This document shows, piece by piece, positions 1 through 8,573 of a stretch of 64,000 nt of DNA. Origin of the DNA: Fructilactobacillus carniphilus (GTDB lineage: Bacteria; Bacillota; Bacilli; Lactobacillales; Lactobacillaceae); the NCBI RefSeq assembly GCF_024029675.1, contig NZ_CP097121.1:1178001-1242000 (forward strand), in the 5' to 3' direction. The stretch's first letter is position 1, and every line of letters starts with the position of its first letter. The translations under genes and the position numbers were made by a program. Below the pieces are notes generated by a model. That model did not search any database, was not told where the DNA came from, and was given only the letters and a program-made list of their open reading frames with translations.

Positions 1-10
1 AGTGAATGTT

Positions 11-1501
11 ATGGCAACTGAAACACCAACACGAGCATTATTCATGCTTTTCGGTGGAGTTGGTGACTTAGCATTGCGGAAGTTATACCCCGCTATCTTT
101 AACCTCTATAAAAAAGGTAGCTTGAGTAACGACCATTTCGCTTTGATAGGTCTCTCCCGAAAATCACTAACCGACGACGAATTTCGCGCTAAGATCATGG
201 ACTCCATCGCTAGTGAAGCTGACAGTCAAGATCAAGCCCAAGAATTTGCCAGTCACTTTTACTGGAAATCTCACGACGTAAACAACAAGGATCACTACTC
301 CGACCTAAAAGAGTTAGCTGATCAACTAGAACAAAAGTACGAAACCGAAGGAAACCGGGTCTTTTACGTTTCGATGGCGCCCCGATTCTTTGGTATCGTG
401 GCTCAAAGCCTGCACGATCAAGGTGTACTTTCCACGAACGGTGGTTTCAACCGCTTAGTAATTGAAAAACCATTTGGTCGTGACTACGAATCCGCAAAGG
501 AACTTAACGACGCTTTAACCAGTGCCTTTCACGAAAACCAAATCTACCGGATTGACCACTACTTAGGGAAGGAAACGACGGAAGCCATTCCAGTCCTCCG
601 GTTTGGCAATCCGATGATTGAAGCCGTGTGGAACCACGAATACATCAAGGACGTTCAAATTACCCTGGCTGAAAAACTCGGGGTTGAAGATCGGGCTGGT
701 TACTACGACACGGCTGGTGCATTGCGGGATATGATTCAAAACCACACCCTGCAAATCGTGAGCTATTTAGCCATGGACCAACCAAACTCCTTCGTTGACA
801 CGGAAATCCGGCGCGAAAAAGTCAAAGCCCTGCAAAGCATGGAAATTTACGATGCTGACGGAGTTAAACAAAACTTTGTGCGCGGTCAATACGGTGCTGG
901 TCCTGATTCAGTTCCATACCGGGAAGAACCCGGCGTACCAAGCGATTCAAACAACGACACCTACGCCGCTGGAAAGATTGTCTTTAATAACCATCGGTGG
1001 GGCGACACGCCGTTCTACATTCGTTCCGGAAAGAAGCTGGCTGACAAGCAAGGCCGGATTGACATCGAATTCAAGAAGCCGTTGGTAGACATCTTTGCCA
1101 AGGGAACCAAGCAAGCTCCTGAATTACAAGGCAACGTGCTCTCCTTCTACATCGATCCCAAGATTGGCATTACGCTCAGCATCAACACCAAGAATTCCGA
1201 ACAAGGGATGCACACGGAAACGATTGACCTAGGTTACTTACAATCCGACCACCGGGCTGCCAAAGTGCCGTTGCCATACGAACGGCTCTTCCACGACATT
1301 TTGACTGGTGACGGAACTTACTTCGCTAGCTGGCCAGAAGTAGCCGCCGCTTGGAAGTTCGTGGATCCCGTACAAAAACTGTGGGACAGCGAACCGGGTG
1401 ACTTCCCGAACTACGAATCTGGTTCCATGGGGCCAAAGGCTGCCGACGAGTTATTAGCTCGGGATGGCAACAGCTGGTACTGGCCAAATAACGTTCGTTA
1501 A
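11..1501 (+). CDS. zwf: Glucose-6-phosphate 1-dehydrogenase
   Basis: Oxidises glucose 6-phosphate to 6-phosphoglucono-lactone with NAD(P)+, the entry to the oxidative pentose phosphate or phosphoketolase route in the cytoplasm. The nucleotide-binding motif GGVGDLA sits at residues 15-21 (V replaces the usual T/S/A). The family signature RIDHYLGKE is at 180-188, and His245 in NHTLQ is the likely catalytic base. The length, 496 aa, is normal. I chose ATG at 11 over GTG at 2 because the window opens with AGTGAATGTT, which looks like the tail of a GGAG site 8 bases before that ATG; the rest of the site lies outside. gnd follows after 109 bases on the same strand. Confidence 0.97.
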   Translation: MATETPTRALFMLFGGVGDLALRKLYPAIFNLYKKGSLSNDHFALIGLSRKSLTDDEFRAKIMDSIASEADSQDQAQEFASHFYWKSHDVNNKDHYSDLKELADQLEQKYETEGNRVFYVSMAPRFFGIVAQSLHDQGVLSTNGGFNRLVIEKPFGRDYESAKELNDALTSAFHENQIYRIDHYLGKETTEAIPVLRFGNPMIEAVWNHEYIKDVQITLAEKLGVEDRAGYYDTAGALRDMIQNHTLQIVSYLAMDQPNSFVDTEIRREKVKALQSMEIYDADGVKQNFVRGQYGAGPDSVPYREEPGVPSDSNNDTYAAGKIVFNNHRWGDTPFYIRSGKKLADKQGRIDIEFKKPLVDIFAKGTKQAPELQGNVLSFYIDPKIGITLSINTKNSEQGMHTETIDLGYLQSDHRAAKVPLPYERLFHDILTGDGTYFASWPEVAAAWKFVDPVQKLWDSEPGDFPNYESGSMGPKAADELLARDGNSWYWPNNVR

Positions 1502-1514
1502 TAAAGCGTTTTCA
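1501..1514 (+). promoter_or_regulatory. Possible CcpA cre-like box between zwf and gnd
   Basis: The 14 bases right after the zwf stop match 12 of 14 positions of the cre consensus TGWAARCGYTWNCW; both mismatches are in the first two positions. It lies about 100 bases before gnd. A chance match is quite possible, and no clear promoter was identified beside it. Confidence 0.25.
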
Positions 1515-1610
1515 ATTTACAATGAAAACTATTTCACAAATGTAAATTCTAATGATAAACTATGATTGTAGGATTTTACAAAAATAATATCCAAAAAAGG
1601 AAGGTATATT

Positions 1611-3041
1611 ATGGCTGACAAGAAAGCAAACATCGGAGTTGTTGGAATGGCCGTTATGGGTAAGAACCTGGCCCTTAACATCGAAAGCCGCGGCTACACC
1701 GTTGCGATTTATAACCGTTCCGCTTCTAAAACGGAACAAGTAATGAAGGACCACAGTGACAAGAACTTGATTCCTTCATACAACATTGAAGACTTCGTAA
1801 ACTCAATTGAAGCTCCACGGACGATTTTGTTAATGGTTAAGGCTGGTGCTCCTACTGATGCCGTAATCAACGAAATTCTTCCATTGTTAGACAAGGGTGA
1901 CACGTTAATCGATGGTGGTAACACGAACTTCCACGACACGATTGCCCGAAACAAAGAACTGGCTAAATCAGGAATTAACTTCATCGGAATGGGAGTTTCT
2001 GGTGGTGAATTAGGTGCCCTTCAAGGTCCTTCTTTGATGCCTGGTGGTCAAAAAGAAGCTTATGACCGGGTTGCCCCAATCTTAGAAAAGATTGCTGCTA
2101 AAGCCAAAGATGGCAAGCCATGTGTTGCTTACATCGGTCCAGATGGTGCTGGTCACTACGTTAAAATGGTCCACAACGGAATCGAATACGGTGACGAAGA
2201 GTTAATTGACGAATCATTTAACATCTTACGGAACGCCGCTGGTTACTCCGTTGACGACTTAGCTAAGATCTTCGCCGACTGGAACAAGGGTGAATTAAAC
2301 AGTTACCTGATTGAAATCACTGCTGACATCTTAACTCGTAAAGATGACTTAGGTGACGACAAGAACAAGCCAATCGTTGACATGATTTTAGACCGTGGTG
2401 CTAACAAAGGTACTGGTAAGTGGTCTTCAGAAGATGCCTTAGACGAAGGTGCTCCTCAATCAGTAATTACGGAAGCCGTTTACGCTCGGTTCGTTTCCAT
2501 GTTGAAGGACGAACGGATGGCTGCTGCTAAGGTATTGAACGGCCCATCAAAGAAACCAACTTACAACGGTGACGACATCGTGGAAGACATGCGTCAAGCT
2601 CTTTACTTCGGTAAGATCATGAGCTACGCCCAAGGTTTCGAACAAATGCGGATGGCTTCTGCCAGCCACGACTGGAACTTGAAGTACGGTGAATTAGCAC
2701 AAATCTGGCGTGAAGGTTGTATCATCCGGGCTCAATTCTTAGACGAAATTACGAAAGCCTTTGAAAAGACCCCTGACTTGAACAACTTGTTAATGGATCC
2801 ATTCTTTGGTGACATCGCTAACAAGTACCAAGACGCTGCTCGTCGTATCTTAGCCTTTGCTACTGAATACGGAATTCCAGTTCCATCATTAGCTGGTGCA
2901 GTTTCATACTTTGACTCATACCGGGCTGAAGTTCTCCCTGCTAACCTGTTACAAGCACAACGTGACTACTTCGGTGCTCACACGTACGAACGGGTTGACC
3001 GTCCAGGAAGCTTCCACTACCCATGGTACAAAGAACAGTAA
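1611..3041 (+). CDS. gnd: 6-phosphogluconate dehydrogenase, decarboxylating
   Basis: Converts 6-phosphogluconate to ribulose 5-phosphate and CO2 with NADP+. The Rossmann motif GVVGMAVMG is at residues 9-17. The family signature with GVSGGELGA and GPSLMPGG follows near residue 130, and the substrate loop [14 protein letters not shown] holds the catalytic Lys and Glu. The C-terminal tail [10 protein letters not shown] with PGSFH closes the active site of the dimer partner. The length of 476 aa is standard. The start has an AAGGAAGG site. It follows zwf directly, so the two steps from glucose 6-phosphate to pentose phosphate are encoded together. A hairpin terminator follows within 20 bases. Confidence 0.98.
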   Translation: MADKKANIGVVGMAVMGKNLALNIESRGYTVAIYNRSASKTEQVMKDHSDKNLIPSYNIEDFVNSIEAPRTILLMVKAGAPTDAVINEILPLLDKGDTLIDGGNTNFHDTIARNKELAKSGINFIGMGVSGGELGALQGPSLMPGGQKEAYDRVAPILEKIAAKAKDGKPCVAYIGPDGAGHYVKMVHNGIEYGDEELIDESFNILRNAAGYSVDDLAKIFADWNKGELNSYLIEITADILTRKDDLGDDKNKPIVDMILDRGANKGTGKWSSEDALDEGAPQSVITEAVYARFVSMLKDERMAAAKVLNGPSKKPTYNGDDIVEDMRQALYFGKIMSYAQGFEQMRMASASHDWNLKYGELAQIWREGCIIRAQFLDEITKAFEKTPDLNNLLMDPFFGDIANKYQDAARRILAFATEYGIPVPSLAGAVSYFDSYRAEVLPANLLQAQRDYFGAHTYERVDRPGSFHYPWYKEQ

Positions 3042-3060
3042 AAATCAGCATTTAGCTGAA

Positions 3061-3096
3061 AAAGAACCGACAATTATTTGTCGGCTCTTTTTTTAT
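3061..3096 (+). terminator. Rho-independent terminator of zwf-gnd
   Basis: A GAACCGACAA stem pairs with TTGTCGGCTC (one G-T pair) around a 4-base loop and is followed by a run of T. It sits just after gnd. Confidence 0.85.
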
Positions 3097-3108
3097 GTGC
3101 TTATTTTT

Positions 3109-3288
3109 TTATAATCCCAATGTTTCTTTATGGGTCCCGGTTCTAGTTAATACTAAAATAACTCTATCGTTACTTATCCGATAAATAAGCAACCAATTAG
3201 ATTCAATATGAAATTCGTAAAGACTCTGTTTATCACCTTGTAAAGAATGATTTTTTAATTTTTTTAGTTCGTTTTCATCAAACGTTGT
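3109..3288 (-). pseudogene. YafQ-family toxin remnant (N-terminus lost)
   Basis: An open frame of 59 codons without a start codon matches the C-terminal two thirds of YafQ, a ribosome-dependent mRNA endonuclease. Visible family landmarks are NHSLQGD, EFHIESNW, LLIYRI and TRTGTH. These keep counterparts of E. coli His50, His63, Trp68 and His87, but Asp67 is replaced by Asn. The frame opens after a stop codon inside the antitoxin end. The only ATG at the normal overlap position (3276-3278) is in another frame and stops after four codons. About 35 N-terminal residues of a normal YafQ are missing, so an active toxin is unlikely. Confidence 0.75.
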
Positions 3289-3448
3289 TCATCCATTTAT
3301 CAAAATCATCAATGTTACCAATTTTAACCGTATTACCAGTATACGCATCATTAATCGCATCAATTGTTTCCTGATCTGTTGTTTTAGTTGCTATTTCTTT
3401 AATTTTTTCGTCCACTTTTTTAGTGACTCGACTCTCTGTCTTAGGCAT
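3278..3448 (-). pseudogene. Shortened RelB/DinJ-type antitoxin
   Basis: This 56-residue product starts at an ATG with a GGAGG site eight bases upstream. Its N-terminus (MPKTESRV..KKVDEKIKE) resembles the ribbon part of DinJ antitoxins. Its C-terminus (TIDAINDAYTGN..IDDFDKWM) resembles their toxin-binding tail. The middle helix region expected in an 85-100 aa DinJ is absent, which suggests an in-frame internal deletion. The ATGA overlap with the toxin remnant keeps the usual antitoxin-toxin layout. It may still be expressed; the family call is by pattern only. Confidence 0.55.
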
Positions 3449-3672
3449 AAACATCCCCTCCTTCCATAGAAAATAGTAATACATTGTGATTACAAAGCGT
3501 TGATGTTATCCATACAATTTTATAATTAATTGCTTAGTTAACGCTAATCGCTAGCAATTATTTTCTTCATTACATGTCACAATATCTCACATGGAATCTA
3601 GCAAAATGGTAGAATTAATCTTATAATGCGTGCTTGCGCTAAATTTTTAAACTTATCAAAGGAGCATCACTT
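3449..3672. other. AT-rich intergenic stretch
   Basis: It holds the upstream region of the antitoxin remnant (minus) and of the permease pseudogene (plus). A TATAAT at 3622-3627 and an AAAGGAG site at 3658-3664 belong to the latter. No other gene seen. Confidence 0.5.
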
Positions 3673-4091
3673 ATGGCAGAGCAAAACGAGGGACCCTCTC
3701 CAAACGCCAGATTCCGCAACATGCCATTACTTTCTCTACGCTCGTGGTGTCCGCAGCTGTTCTTTTGAACGTCTTCATTCCTAAAGGTGTCTTCGTTTTC
3801 ATTGCTAGCATCTCCACGACCCTCTTCCTCTTCATGTGGTCGTTGATTATTCTAGCTCAGATGAAGTACCGCAAGGAAGTCGACGTGGCTGGTCAAGAGA
3901 ATCAATTAATTTTCAAGATGCCCTAGTATCAATTCTCGAGCTACATCGTGTTAATCTTTTTGGCCTTTGTCGCCATCGTCCTGCTCTTCCTGATTAGCTC
4001 CTTACTTGCTCTCATCGGATCGTTAATCTGGATTGGTTCGTTATCCGCTGTCAAAATCCATCGTAACCAGCAAACCAAGCGCGCTAACTAG
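3673..4091 (+). pseudogene. Amino-acid permease (APC family) remnant with internal deletion
   Basis: The normal ribosome site and start codon (ATG at 3673, reading MAEQNE) survive. After about a dozen bases the sequence jumps, in another frame, into the tail of an APC-family amino-acid permease. The tail (codons starting at positions divisible by 3) reads KRGTLSKRQIPQHAITFSTL and then two hydrophobic helices. A TAG at 3924-3926 interrupts it, where relatives have Leu or a similar residue, and it runs on through YQFSSYIVLIFLAF to a stop at 4089-4091. The gene has therefore lost most of its length and carries a frame change and a nonsense codon. Its substrate cannot be judged. Confidence 0.8.
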
Positions 4092-4098
4092 CGTAATC

Positions 4099-4131
4099 AA
4101 AAAAGACGTCAATTAACTGACGTCTTTTTTT
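4099..4131. terminator. Bidirectional terminator
   Basis: AAAAAAGACGTCA pairs with TGACGTCTTTTTT around ATTAAC. It serves the permease remnant (plus) and the binding-protein gene (minus), whose stop codon overlaps the T run. Confidence 0.85.
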
Positions 4132-4990
4132 ATGGTTTTTGCATTGGTTGCGGTTGCTGCTGTTGTTGCGGTGGTTGTGGCGTACCAAAGTACTTGCGTG
4201 CCAAACGCTGTTCCGTTCCATCCCGGTGTAATTCCTGGATGGCCCAGTTGAGTTTCTTCCGCAAGGTCTTGTCTTCCTTCCGCACTCCCACGGCCATTTC
4301 ATCCGGTGGGAAGTTCGTCGGGACAATCTTTAACGGAATCTTCGGGTGACTGTGAGCCAGGTAATAGCGAGCGTAATCCTCATCGATTAACACCGCTCCC
4401 AGCCGTCCCACCTGTACGTCGTTGATGGCCTTATCAAAGGTATCATACTGCACAGGCGCACTAGTTAAGTATTGTTTTAGATCTTGCGGGTGCGTTTGAA
4501 AGAGCGTGAATCCGGACGATCCCGATTGCACTCCGAGTTGCTTCCCCCGCATGTCTTGGGGTTGGTTCACTCCCGAATCAGCCCGGGTTAACAAGACCTG
4601 TCCCGTTCGGTGATAAGGCTTAGTGAAGGCCACGTGTTCCTTCCGTTCGGGCGTTACCGTGTACCCGTTCCAAATGGCATCAATGTGGTGGGTGTTTAGT
4701 TCGGTTTCCTTCATGGACCAGTCAATCACTTGAAAGTCGGGTTTCAACCCGAGCTTCTTACAAGCAGCCCGGGCCATTTCCACGTCGTAACCGACCAATT
4801 TATTGTTTTTATCCCGAAATCCCATTGGGACAAAGGTATCATCAATCCCAATCTTAAGCGTTTTCTCATTTTGGAGGCTCTTCCAACTATCGGTCCGGTG
4901 GTTAAACCGATAATACACGGTTCCGAGGACTAAACCCAGGAGGGCCAGCACCACTAAATTTCCGATGATGAGCTTGTTTTTTCTCTTCAT
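4130..4990 (-). CDS. Amino-acid ABC transporter substrate-binding protein
   Basis: This is a periplasmic-binding-protein-like solute receptor of the polar amino-acid family (286 aa). A single hydrophobic segment at residues 5-27 has no lipobox cysteine, so anchoring by an uncleaved helix is likely rather than a lipoprotein. The family pattern KTLKIGIDDTFVPMGF, then GYDVEMA and IDAIWNGYTVTPER, is clear. The last 17 residues are an unusual Gln/Pro tail (TPQPPQQQQQPQPMQKP). The start at 4990 has AAAGGAG six bases upstream and lies 13 bases after the ATPase gene. It forms one operon with the permease and ATPase genes behind a T-box leader. The amino acid carried is not known. Confidence 0.9.
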   Translation of the reverse strand: MKRKNKLIIGNLVVLALLGLVLGTVYYRFNHRTDSWKSLQNEKTLKIGIDDTFVPMGFRDKNNKLVGYDVEMARAACKKLGLKPDFQVIDWSMKETELNTHHIDAIWNGYTVTPERKEHVAFTKPYHRTGQVLLTRADSGVNQPQDMRGKQLGVQSGSSGFTLFQTHPQDLKQYLTSAPVQYDTFDKAINDVQVGRLGAVLIDEDYARYYLAHSHPKIPLKIVPTNFPPDEMAVGVRKEDKTLRKKLNWAIQELHRDGTEQRLARKYFGTPQPPQQQQQPQPMQKP

Positions 4991-5003
4991 CAAGAGCTCC
5001 TTT

Positions 5004-5642
5004 CTAACGGTCAACGTCCGTTCCAAAGTTCAACACCTGACCGTTCAAACTTTGGGCAAAGGGCAAATCGTGGGTAACCACAATCTGCGTCACGCCCCGT
5101 TTTTGTAACTTTTGAATCACTTCTGTGACCCGGTTAGTCGATTCTTCATCCAGTCCAGAAGTTGGTTCATCGTAGGCTAATACGCCGGGTTTCATGGCTA
5201 ACGCCCGCGCAATCGCGACCCGCTGCTTCTGTCCTCCAGAGAGTTGGAATGGATAGGAAGCTTGTTTATCGCTTAAATCCAGCTCCTTTAGTAACTCCTG
5301 GCATTGTTGTTGATATTCTTGTTTGTTTTCCTTTTTAACCACTTTCGGGGCCAGCGTCACGTTTTCAGCGACCGTGTACTGGGGAAAGAGGTTAAAGTCC
5401 TGAAAGATCACGCCGACATCTGTGCCGCGGCGGTTGGGGCTAAGTTCTAACTGTTTTCCGTTTAGTTCGATCGTCCCGGCATCCGCAGAACTTAAACCCG
5501 CGAGGATGTTTAAAAAGGTCGTTTTCCCAATTCCAGAAGGTCCGACAACCGTTAAAATTCCACCGTCGGGGACTTCAATGTTTAAATTCTGAAAGACGAC
5601 CTGGGAGCCGTATGATTTCTTTAGGTTCTGAATCTTTAACAT
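5004..5642 (-). CDS. Amino-acid ABC transporter ATP-binding protein
   Basis: This 212-aa ATPase powers the adjacent amino-acid importer. It carries Walker A GPSGIGKTT near residue 36, a Q-loop (QDFNLFPQ), the ABC signature LSGGQKQRVAIARA, Walker B (VLAYDEPTSGLD) and the H-loop (VTHD). The domain is complete and slightly shorter than the usual 240 aa at the C-terminus. It lies between the permease (11 bases upstream) and the binding-protein gene, with an AGGAGG ribosome site. Confidence 0.95.
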   Translation of the reverse strand: MLKIQNLKKSYGSQVVFQNLNIEVPDGGILTVVGPSGIGKTTFLNILAGLSSADAGTIELNGKQLELSPNRRGTDVGVIFQDFNLFPQYTVAENVTLAPKVVKKENKQEYQQQCQELLKELDLSDKQASYPFQLSGGQKQRVAIARALAMKPGVLAYDEPTSGLDEESTNRVTEVIQKLQKRGVTQIVVTHDLPFAQSLNGQVLNFGTDVDR

Positions 5643-5653
5643 GTGCTTTCCTC

Positions 5654-6298
5654 CTAACGGTAGTAGTTGAGCCGTTTTTCAATGTAACGCATTGCGATGG
5701 TTAAGATGATGGTCAACCCGAGGTACATTGCTCCGACTAATAGATATGGAATTAAGGTAACGTCCCGTGATACGGCAATGTTTCCGGCCCGCATCAGGTC
5801 CCCCAGTCCAATGACATAAACTAGCGAGGTATCCTTTATCAGGTTGATTACTTCGTTTCCCACCGATGGCATCACGGTTTTCACCACCTGCGGTAACGTG
5901 ATGTACCACATCGTTTGTAGCCGACTAAAGCCGAGCACCTTGGCTCCGGCATATTGACCAGCTGGAACGGCCTGCATCCCACCCCGAAAGATTTCGGCAA
6001 AGTAAGCGGCGTAGTTCAAAATGAAAGTAAAGACCGCAGCCTCAAACCGGGGTAGCGTAATCAGGTTGGCGAGACTTAACCCGTAGTAGACAAACACAAT
6101 TTGCAGCAGGAGCGGTGTTCCCCGCATGATGGTGATGTAGGTATCAATAATCCAGCGCAAAATTTTTAGCGGTGATTTTTGCAGGATGGCAACAATTACT
6201 CCTAACGGCAATGAACCCACTAACGTCAAGACGAACACGCCCAGCGTCATTTTTAACCCTTCCAATAAACTGGGTAAAACTTGATTGATGTAACCCAT
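5654..6298 (-). CDS. Amino-acid ABC transporter permease (HisM/GlnP type)
   Basis: This is the membrane component of the importer, 214 aa, with about five hydrophobic helices. The cytoplasmic EAA loop that docks the ATPase is visible as EIFRGGMQAVPAGQYAGAKV followed by LGFSRLQTMWYITLPQ. It is the first gene of the three-gene operon and starts with an AAGGAGG site about 50 bases after the T-box terminator. Confidence 0.95.
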   Translation of the reverse strand: MGYINQVLPSLLEGLKMTLGVFVLTLVGSLPLGVIVAILQKSPLKILRWIIDTYITIMRGTPLLLQIVFVYYGLSLANLITLPRFEAAVFTFILNYAAYFAEIFRGGMQAVPAGQYAGAKVLGFSRLQTMWYITLPQVVKTVMPSVGNEVINLIKDTSLVYVIGLGDLMRAGNIAVSRDVTLIPYLLVGAMYLGLTIILTIAMRYIEKRLNYYR

Positions 6299-6351
6299 AA
6301 TTTCCTCCTTGACCGTTTTTGGTGGGCCACCAGTCGAATTAATTTGGCCAT

Positions 6352-6630
6352 AAAAAAAGTCCCCAAGTTATCAAAATTGATAACTTGAGGACGATTCCGA
6401 CTCGTGTTCCCACCTCTATTTTGACTAACATTACTATTAGCCACTCAGGCACCTCACGCAAGGTGAGGCACAGCTCGTAACGGAGCAACCCGAGTATTTT
6501 CTAGAAAGTACCTGATGATCACGAGTGTGGTTCGCCTAGTTCCAATTATCGCTTCTCAACTCCAGCGCGATTCTCTGTAAATTGAAAGTTAGGTTACTCT
6601 TTCGTTCATATCTTTGTCAGTATCTTAACC
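6352..6630 (-). ncRNA. T-box leader of the amino-acid ABC transporter operon
   Basis: Reading leftward, the leader carries a GA-rich stem I region (AGAGAATCGCGC). It then has the conserved T-box core GAGGTGGGAACACG (reverse strand of 6403-6416) and CGTCCTC, the usual mate of that core. A strong terminator hairpin follows, AAGTTATCAATTTTGATAACTT with flanking pairs and a T run (6352-6392). Uncharged tRNA would bind the core and favour antitermination, switching on uptake when its amino acid is scarce. I could not fix the specifier codon with confidence, so the amino acid is left open. Confidence 0.8.
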
Positions 6631-6651
6631 CTTGCTGATTATTCGTGTCAA
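6622..6651 (-). promoter_or_regulatory. Promoter of the T-box leader
   Basis: On the minus strand TTGACA (6646-6651) is 18 bases from TAAGAT (6622-6627). It starts the transcript leading into the T-box. Confidence 0.75.
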
Positions 6652-6686
6652 CAATTTATTTTAAGTTTTTTTAAAAAGAACGTTCG

Positions 6687-7769
6687 TTATTCTTTTCCGT
6701 AGTAATCCGCTGGGACCCGCACTAAATCATGTTCCACCAATTTTTCGGCAATTTCAACGGTGTTTGCGGCGGCGCCCTTTAAGAGGTTATCGGCTACGAC
6801 CCACAGGTTGTAAGCACCGGGATTTTCGGGGTCTTCCCGGACCCGGCCCACGTAGGTATCAGTGTGACCTTCCGCGTTAATCGGTTGTGGATAAAGTTGT
6901 TCGGCTGGATCATCCTCTAAGACCAAGCCATCACCGTGCTTGATTAATTCTTGAACCTTGTGGGCATCCAGGTTAGTGTTATCTTCCACTTCAAAGTACA
7001 CTGATTCTCCATGACCGATCACAACGGGCACCCGAACACAGGTCGCGTTGACCTTAATCTTCGGATCGTTCATGTCGCCAAGCATAATCTTCTTGGTTTC
7101 GTGGACCATCTTCCACTCTTCGTGCGTTGATCCATCTGGTTCAAACACGTCAATTTGTGGCAACAAATTAAAGGCCAACGGGTAGTGATGTGCTTCACTC
7201 TTCACGGGGAAAATGTCCGCCGTCATCGGTTCTCCGTTTAAATGTTGTTGGGCTTCGTCATCTAACTCTTGGATGGCCGTTTGTCCGGCTCCAGAACCGG
7301 CTTGGTAGGTGGAAACGATGATTTGCTTCAAACCCGCTACGTCAAAGATTGGTTTTAAAGCCACCACCATTTGAATCGTGGAACAGTTCGGGTTGGCGAT
7401 GATTCCCTTGTGTTGGGCAATCGCATCCTCGTTCACTTCCGGCACCACCAATGGTACCTCTGGGTCCATCCGAAAGGCGCTGGTATTATCAACGGCAACC
7501 GCCCCGCGTTTAACGGCTTCGGGCAGAAATTGCTTGGAAGCAGCTCCTCCAGCAGATGCTAAGACGATGTCCACGTCGTCAAAGGATTCAGGCGTCGTAG
7601 CTTCGACCGTCACATCTTGACCCTTAAACTGCAACACTTTGCCCGCTGAACGTGGTGAAGCCAATAGCTTAACTTGTTTAACCGGAATCGAAGATTGTTC
7701 CAGTTGTTGAATCATGCGTGTTCCTACGGCTCCAGTCGCTCCTAAAATCGCAACGTTATATTCCTTCAT
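6687..7769 (-). CDS. asd: Aspartate-semialdehyde dehydrogenase
   Basis: Reduces aspartyl phosphate to aspartate semialdehyde with NADPH, the second step to lysine and diaminopimelate. The nucleotide loop GATGAVGTRM is at residues 10-19, the catalytic Cys129 is in NPNCSTIQM, and GSGAGQ lies in the substrate region. The length of 360 aa is normal. It is the last gene of the leftward operon lysA-dapH-deacetylase-dapA-dapB-asd, 18 bases after dapB, so it should share control by the lysine riboswitch. Confidence 0.97.
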   Translation of the reverse strand: MKEYNVAILGATGAVGTRMIQQLEQSSIPVKQVKLLASPRSAGKVLQFKGQDVTVEATTPESFDDVDIVLASAGGAASKQFLPEAVKRGAVAVDNTSAFRMDPEVPLVVPEVNEDAIAQHKGIIANPNCSTIQMVVALKPIFDVAGLKQIIVSTYQAGSGAGQTAIQELDDEAQQHLNGEPMTADIFPVKSEAHHYPLAFNLLPQIDVFEPDGSTHEEWKMVHETKKIMLGDMNDPKIKVNATCVRVPVVIGHGESVYFEVEDNTNLDAHKVQELIKHGDGLVLEDDPAEQLYPQPINAEGHTDTYVGRVREDPENPGAYNLWVVADNLLKGAAANTVEIAEKLVEHDLVRVPADYYGKE

Positions 7770-7787
7770 AGTGTAAAAAATCCTTTC

Positions 7788-8570
7788 CTATAACACGTTT
7801 TCTAATCCCACGGCAAAGCCCTTCAGGCGGTTAACCTGTTTAATGGCAATGTTTAAACCGTGCATAAAGGATTCCCGGTCAAAGGAATCCTGCCGAATCG
7901 TTAGTGCTTCTCCGGGTCCCCCAAAGAGTACCTGTTCGTGCGCCACGTAACCCGGTAACCGGACGGCGTGAATCGGAACGTCTTCGTAGTTCGCACCTCG
8001 TGCGCCGGGGATCGTTTCGACTGGATTCTCGACCGTTTCTGGTGCTTGTTTCCGACCCGCAGCAATCATTTTGGCCGTATTAACGGCCGTTCCAGACGGT
8101 GAATCCTTCTTATCAGCGTGGTGCATTTCGATAATTTCGGCATCCGGGAAGTACTGGGCGGCTTGCTTGGCAAATTGCATCAGTAAGACGGCAGATAAGC
8201 CAAAGTTGGGTACTAATAACCCGGCTTGGTGTTGTTCTTTTGCGAGTTTGGTTAACTGCGCGACTTGGTCATCGCTGAGCCCGCTGGTTCCAATGATCGG
8301 CGTCATGCCGTGTTCTAATGCGAACTGGGCGTTTTCAAAGGCTCCCGCTGGCGTGGAAAAATCAACCCAAACCTGCGCCGGGGTATCCATCGCACTTAAC
8401 TGGTTAAAAACCTGCGTGGTGGCTGGTAAATCGTAGGCAGCCGGATCAGTTGTTTCTAGATGCGGACTGTAAACGGCCGCTAACTCTAATTCGGGATCTC
8501 GCTTAATCATCGCGGTTGCTTTCTGTCCCATGGAGCCCCGAAAGCCCGCTACTAAAACTGTGGTTGGCAT
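7788..8570 (-). CDS. dapB: 4-hydroxy-tetrahydrodipicolinate reductase
   Basis: Reduces the DapA product to tetrahydrodipicolinate with NAD(P)H. The N-terminal Rossmann motif is VAGFRGSMGQKA, and the catalytic region reads EMHHADKKDSPSGTAVNTAK, with the paired His and the active-site Lys. The length of 260 aa is typical. The start overlaps the end of dapA so closely (three bases between stop and ATG) that its AAGGAG site lies inside dapA, implying translational coupling. Confidence 0.97.
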   Translation of the reverse strand: MPTTVLVAGFRGSMGQKATAMIKRDPELELAAVYSPHLETTDPAAYDLPATTQVFNQLSAMDTPAQVWVDFSTPAGAFENAQFALEHGMTPIIGTSGLSDDQVAQLTKLAKEQHQAGLLVPNFGLSAVLLMQFAKQAAQYFPDAEIIEMHHADKKDSPSGTAVNTAKMIAAGRKQAPETVENPVETIPGARGANYEDVPIHAVRLPGYVAHEQVLFGGPGEALTIRQDSFDRESFMHGLNIAIKQVNRLKGFAVGLENVL

Positions 8571-8573
8571 AAA

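Noticed and set aside
2..10. GTG at position 2 as the zwf start
   Set aside because: ATG at 11 gives the usual N-terminus and better spacing to the partial GGAG site at the window edge.
6253..6444. A 63-codon minus-strand frame through the T-box terminator
   Set aside because: It spans the antiterminator core and terminator and has no ribosome site; the RNA structure explains the sequence.
8071..8436. A 121-codon plus-strand frame within dapB
   Set aside because: It is antisense to a well-conserved enzyme with all motifs present; no start signal.
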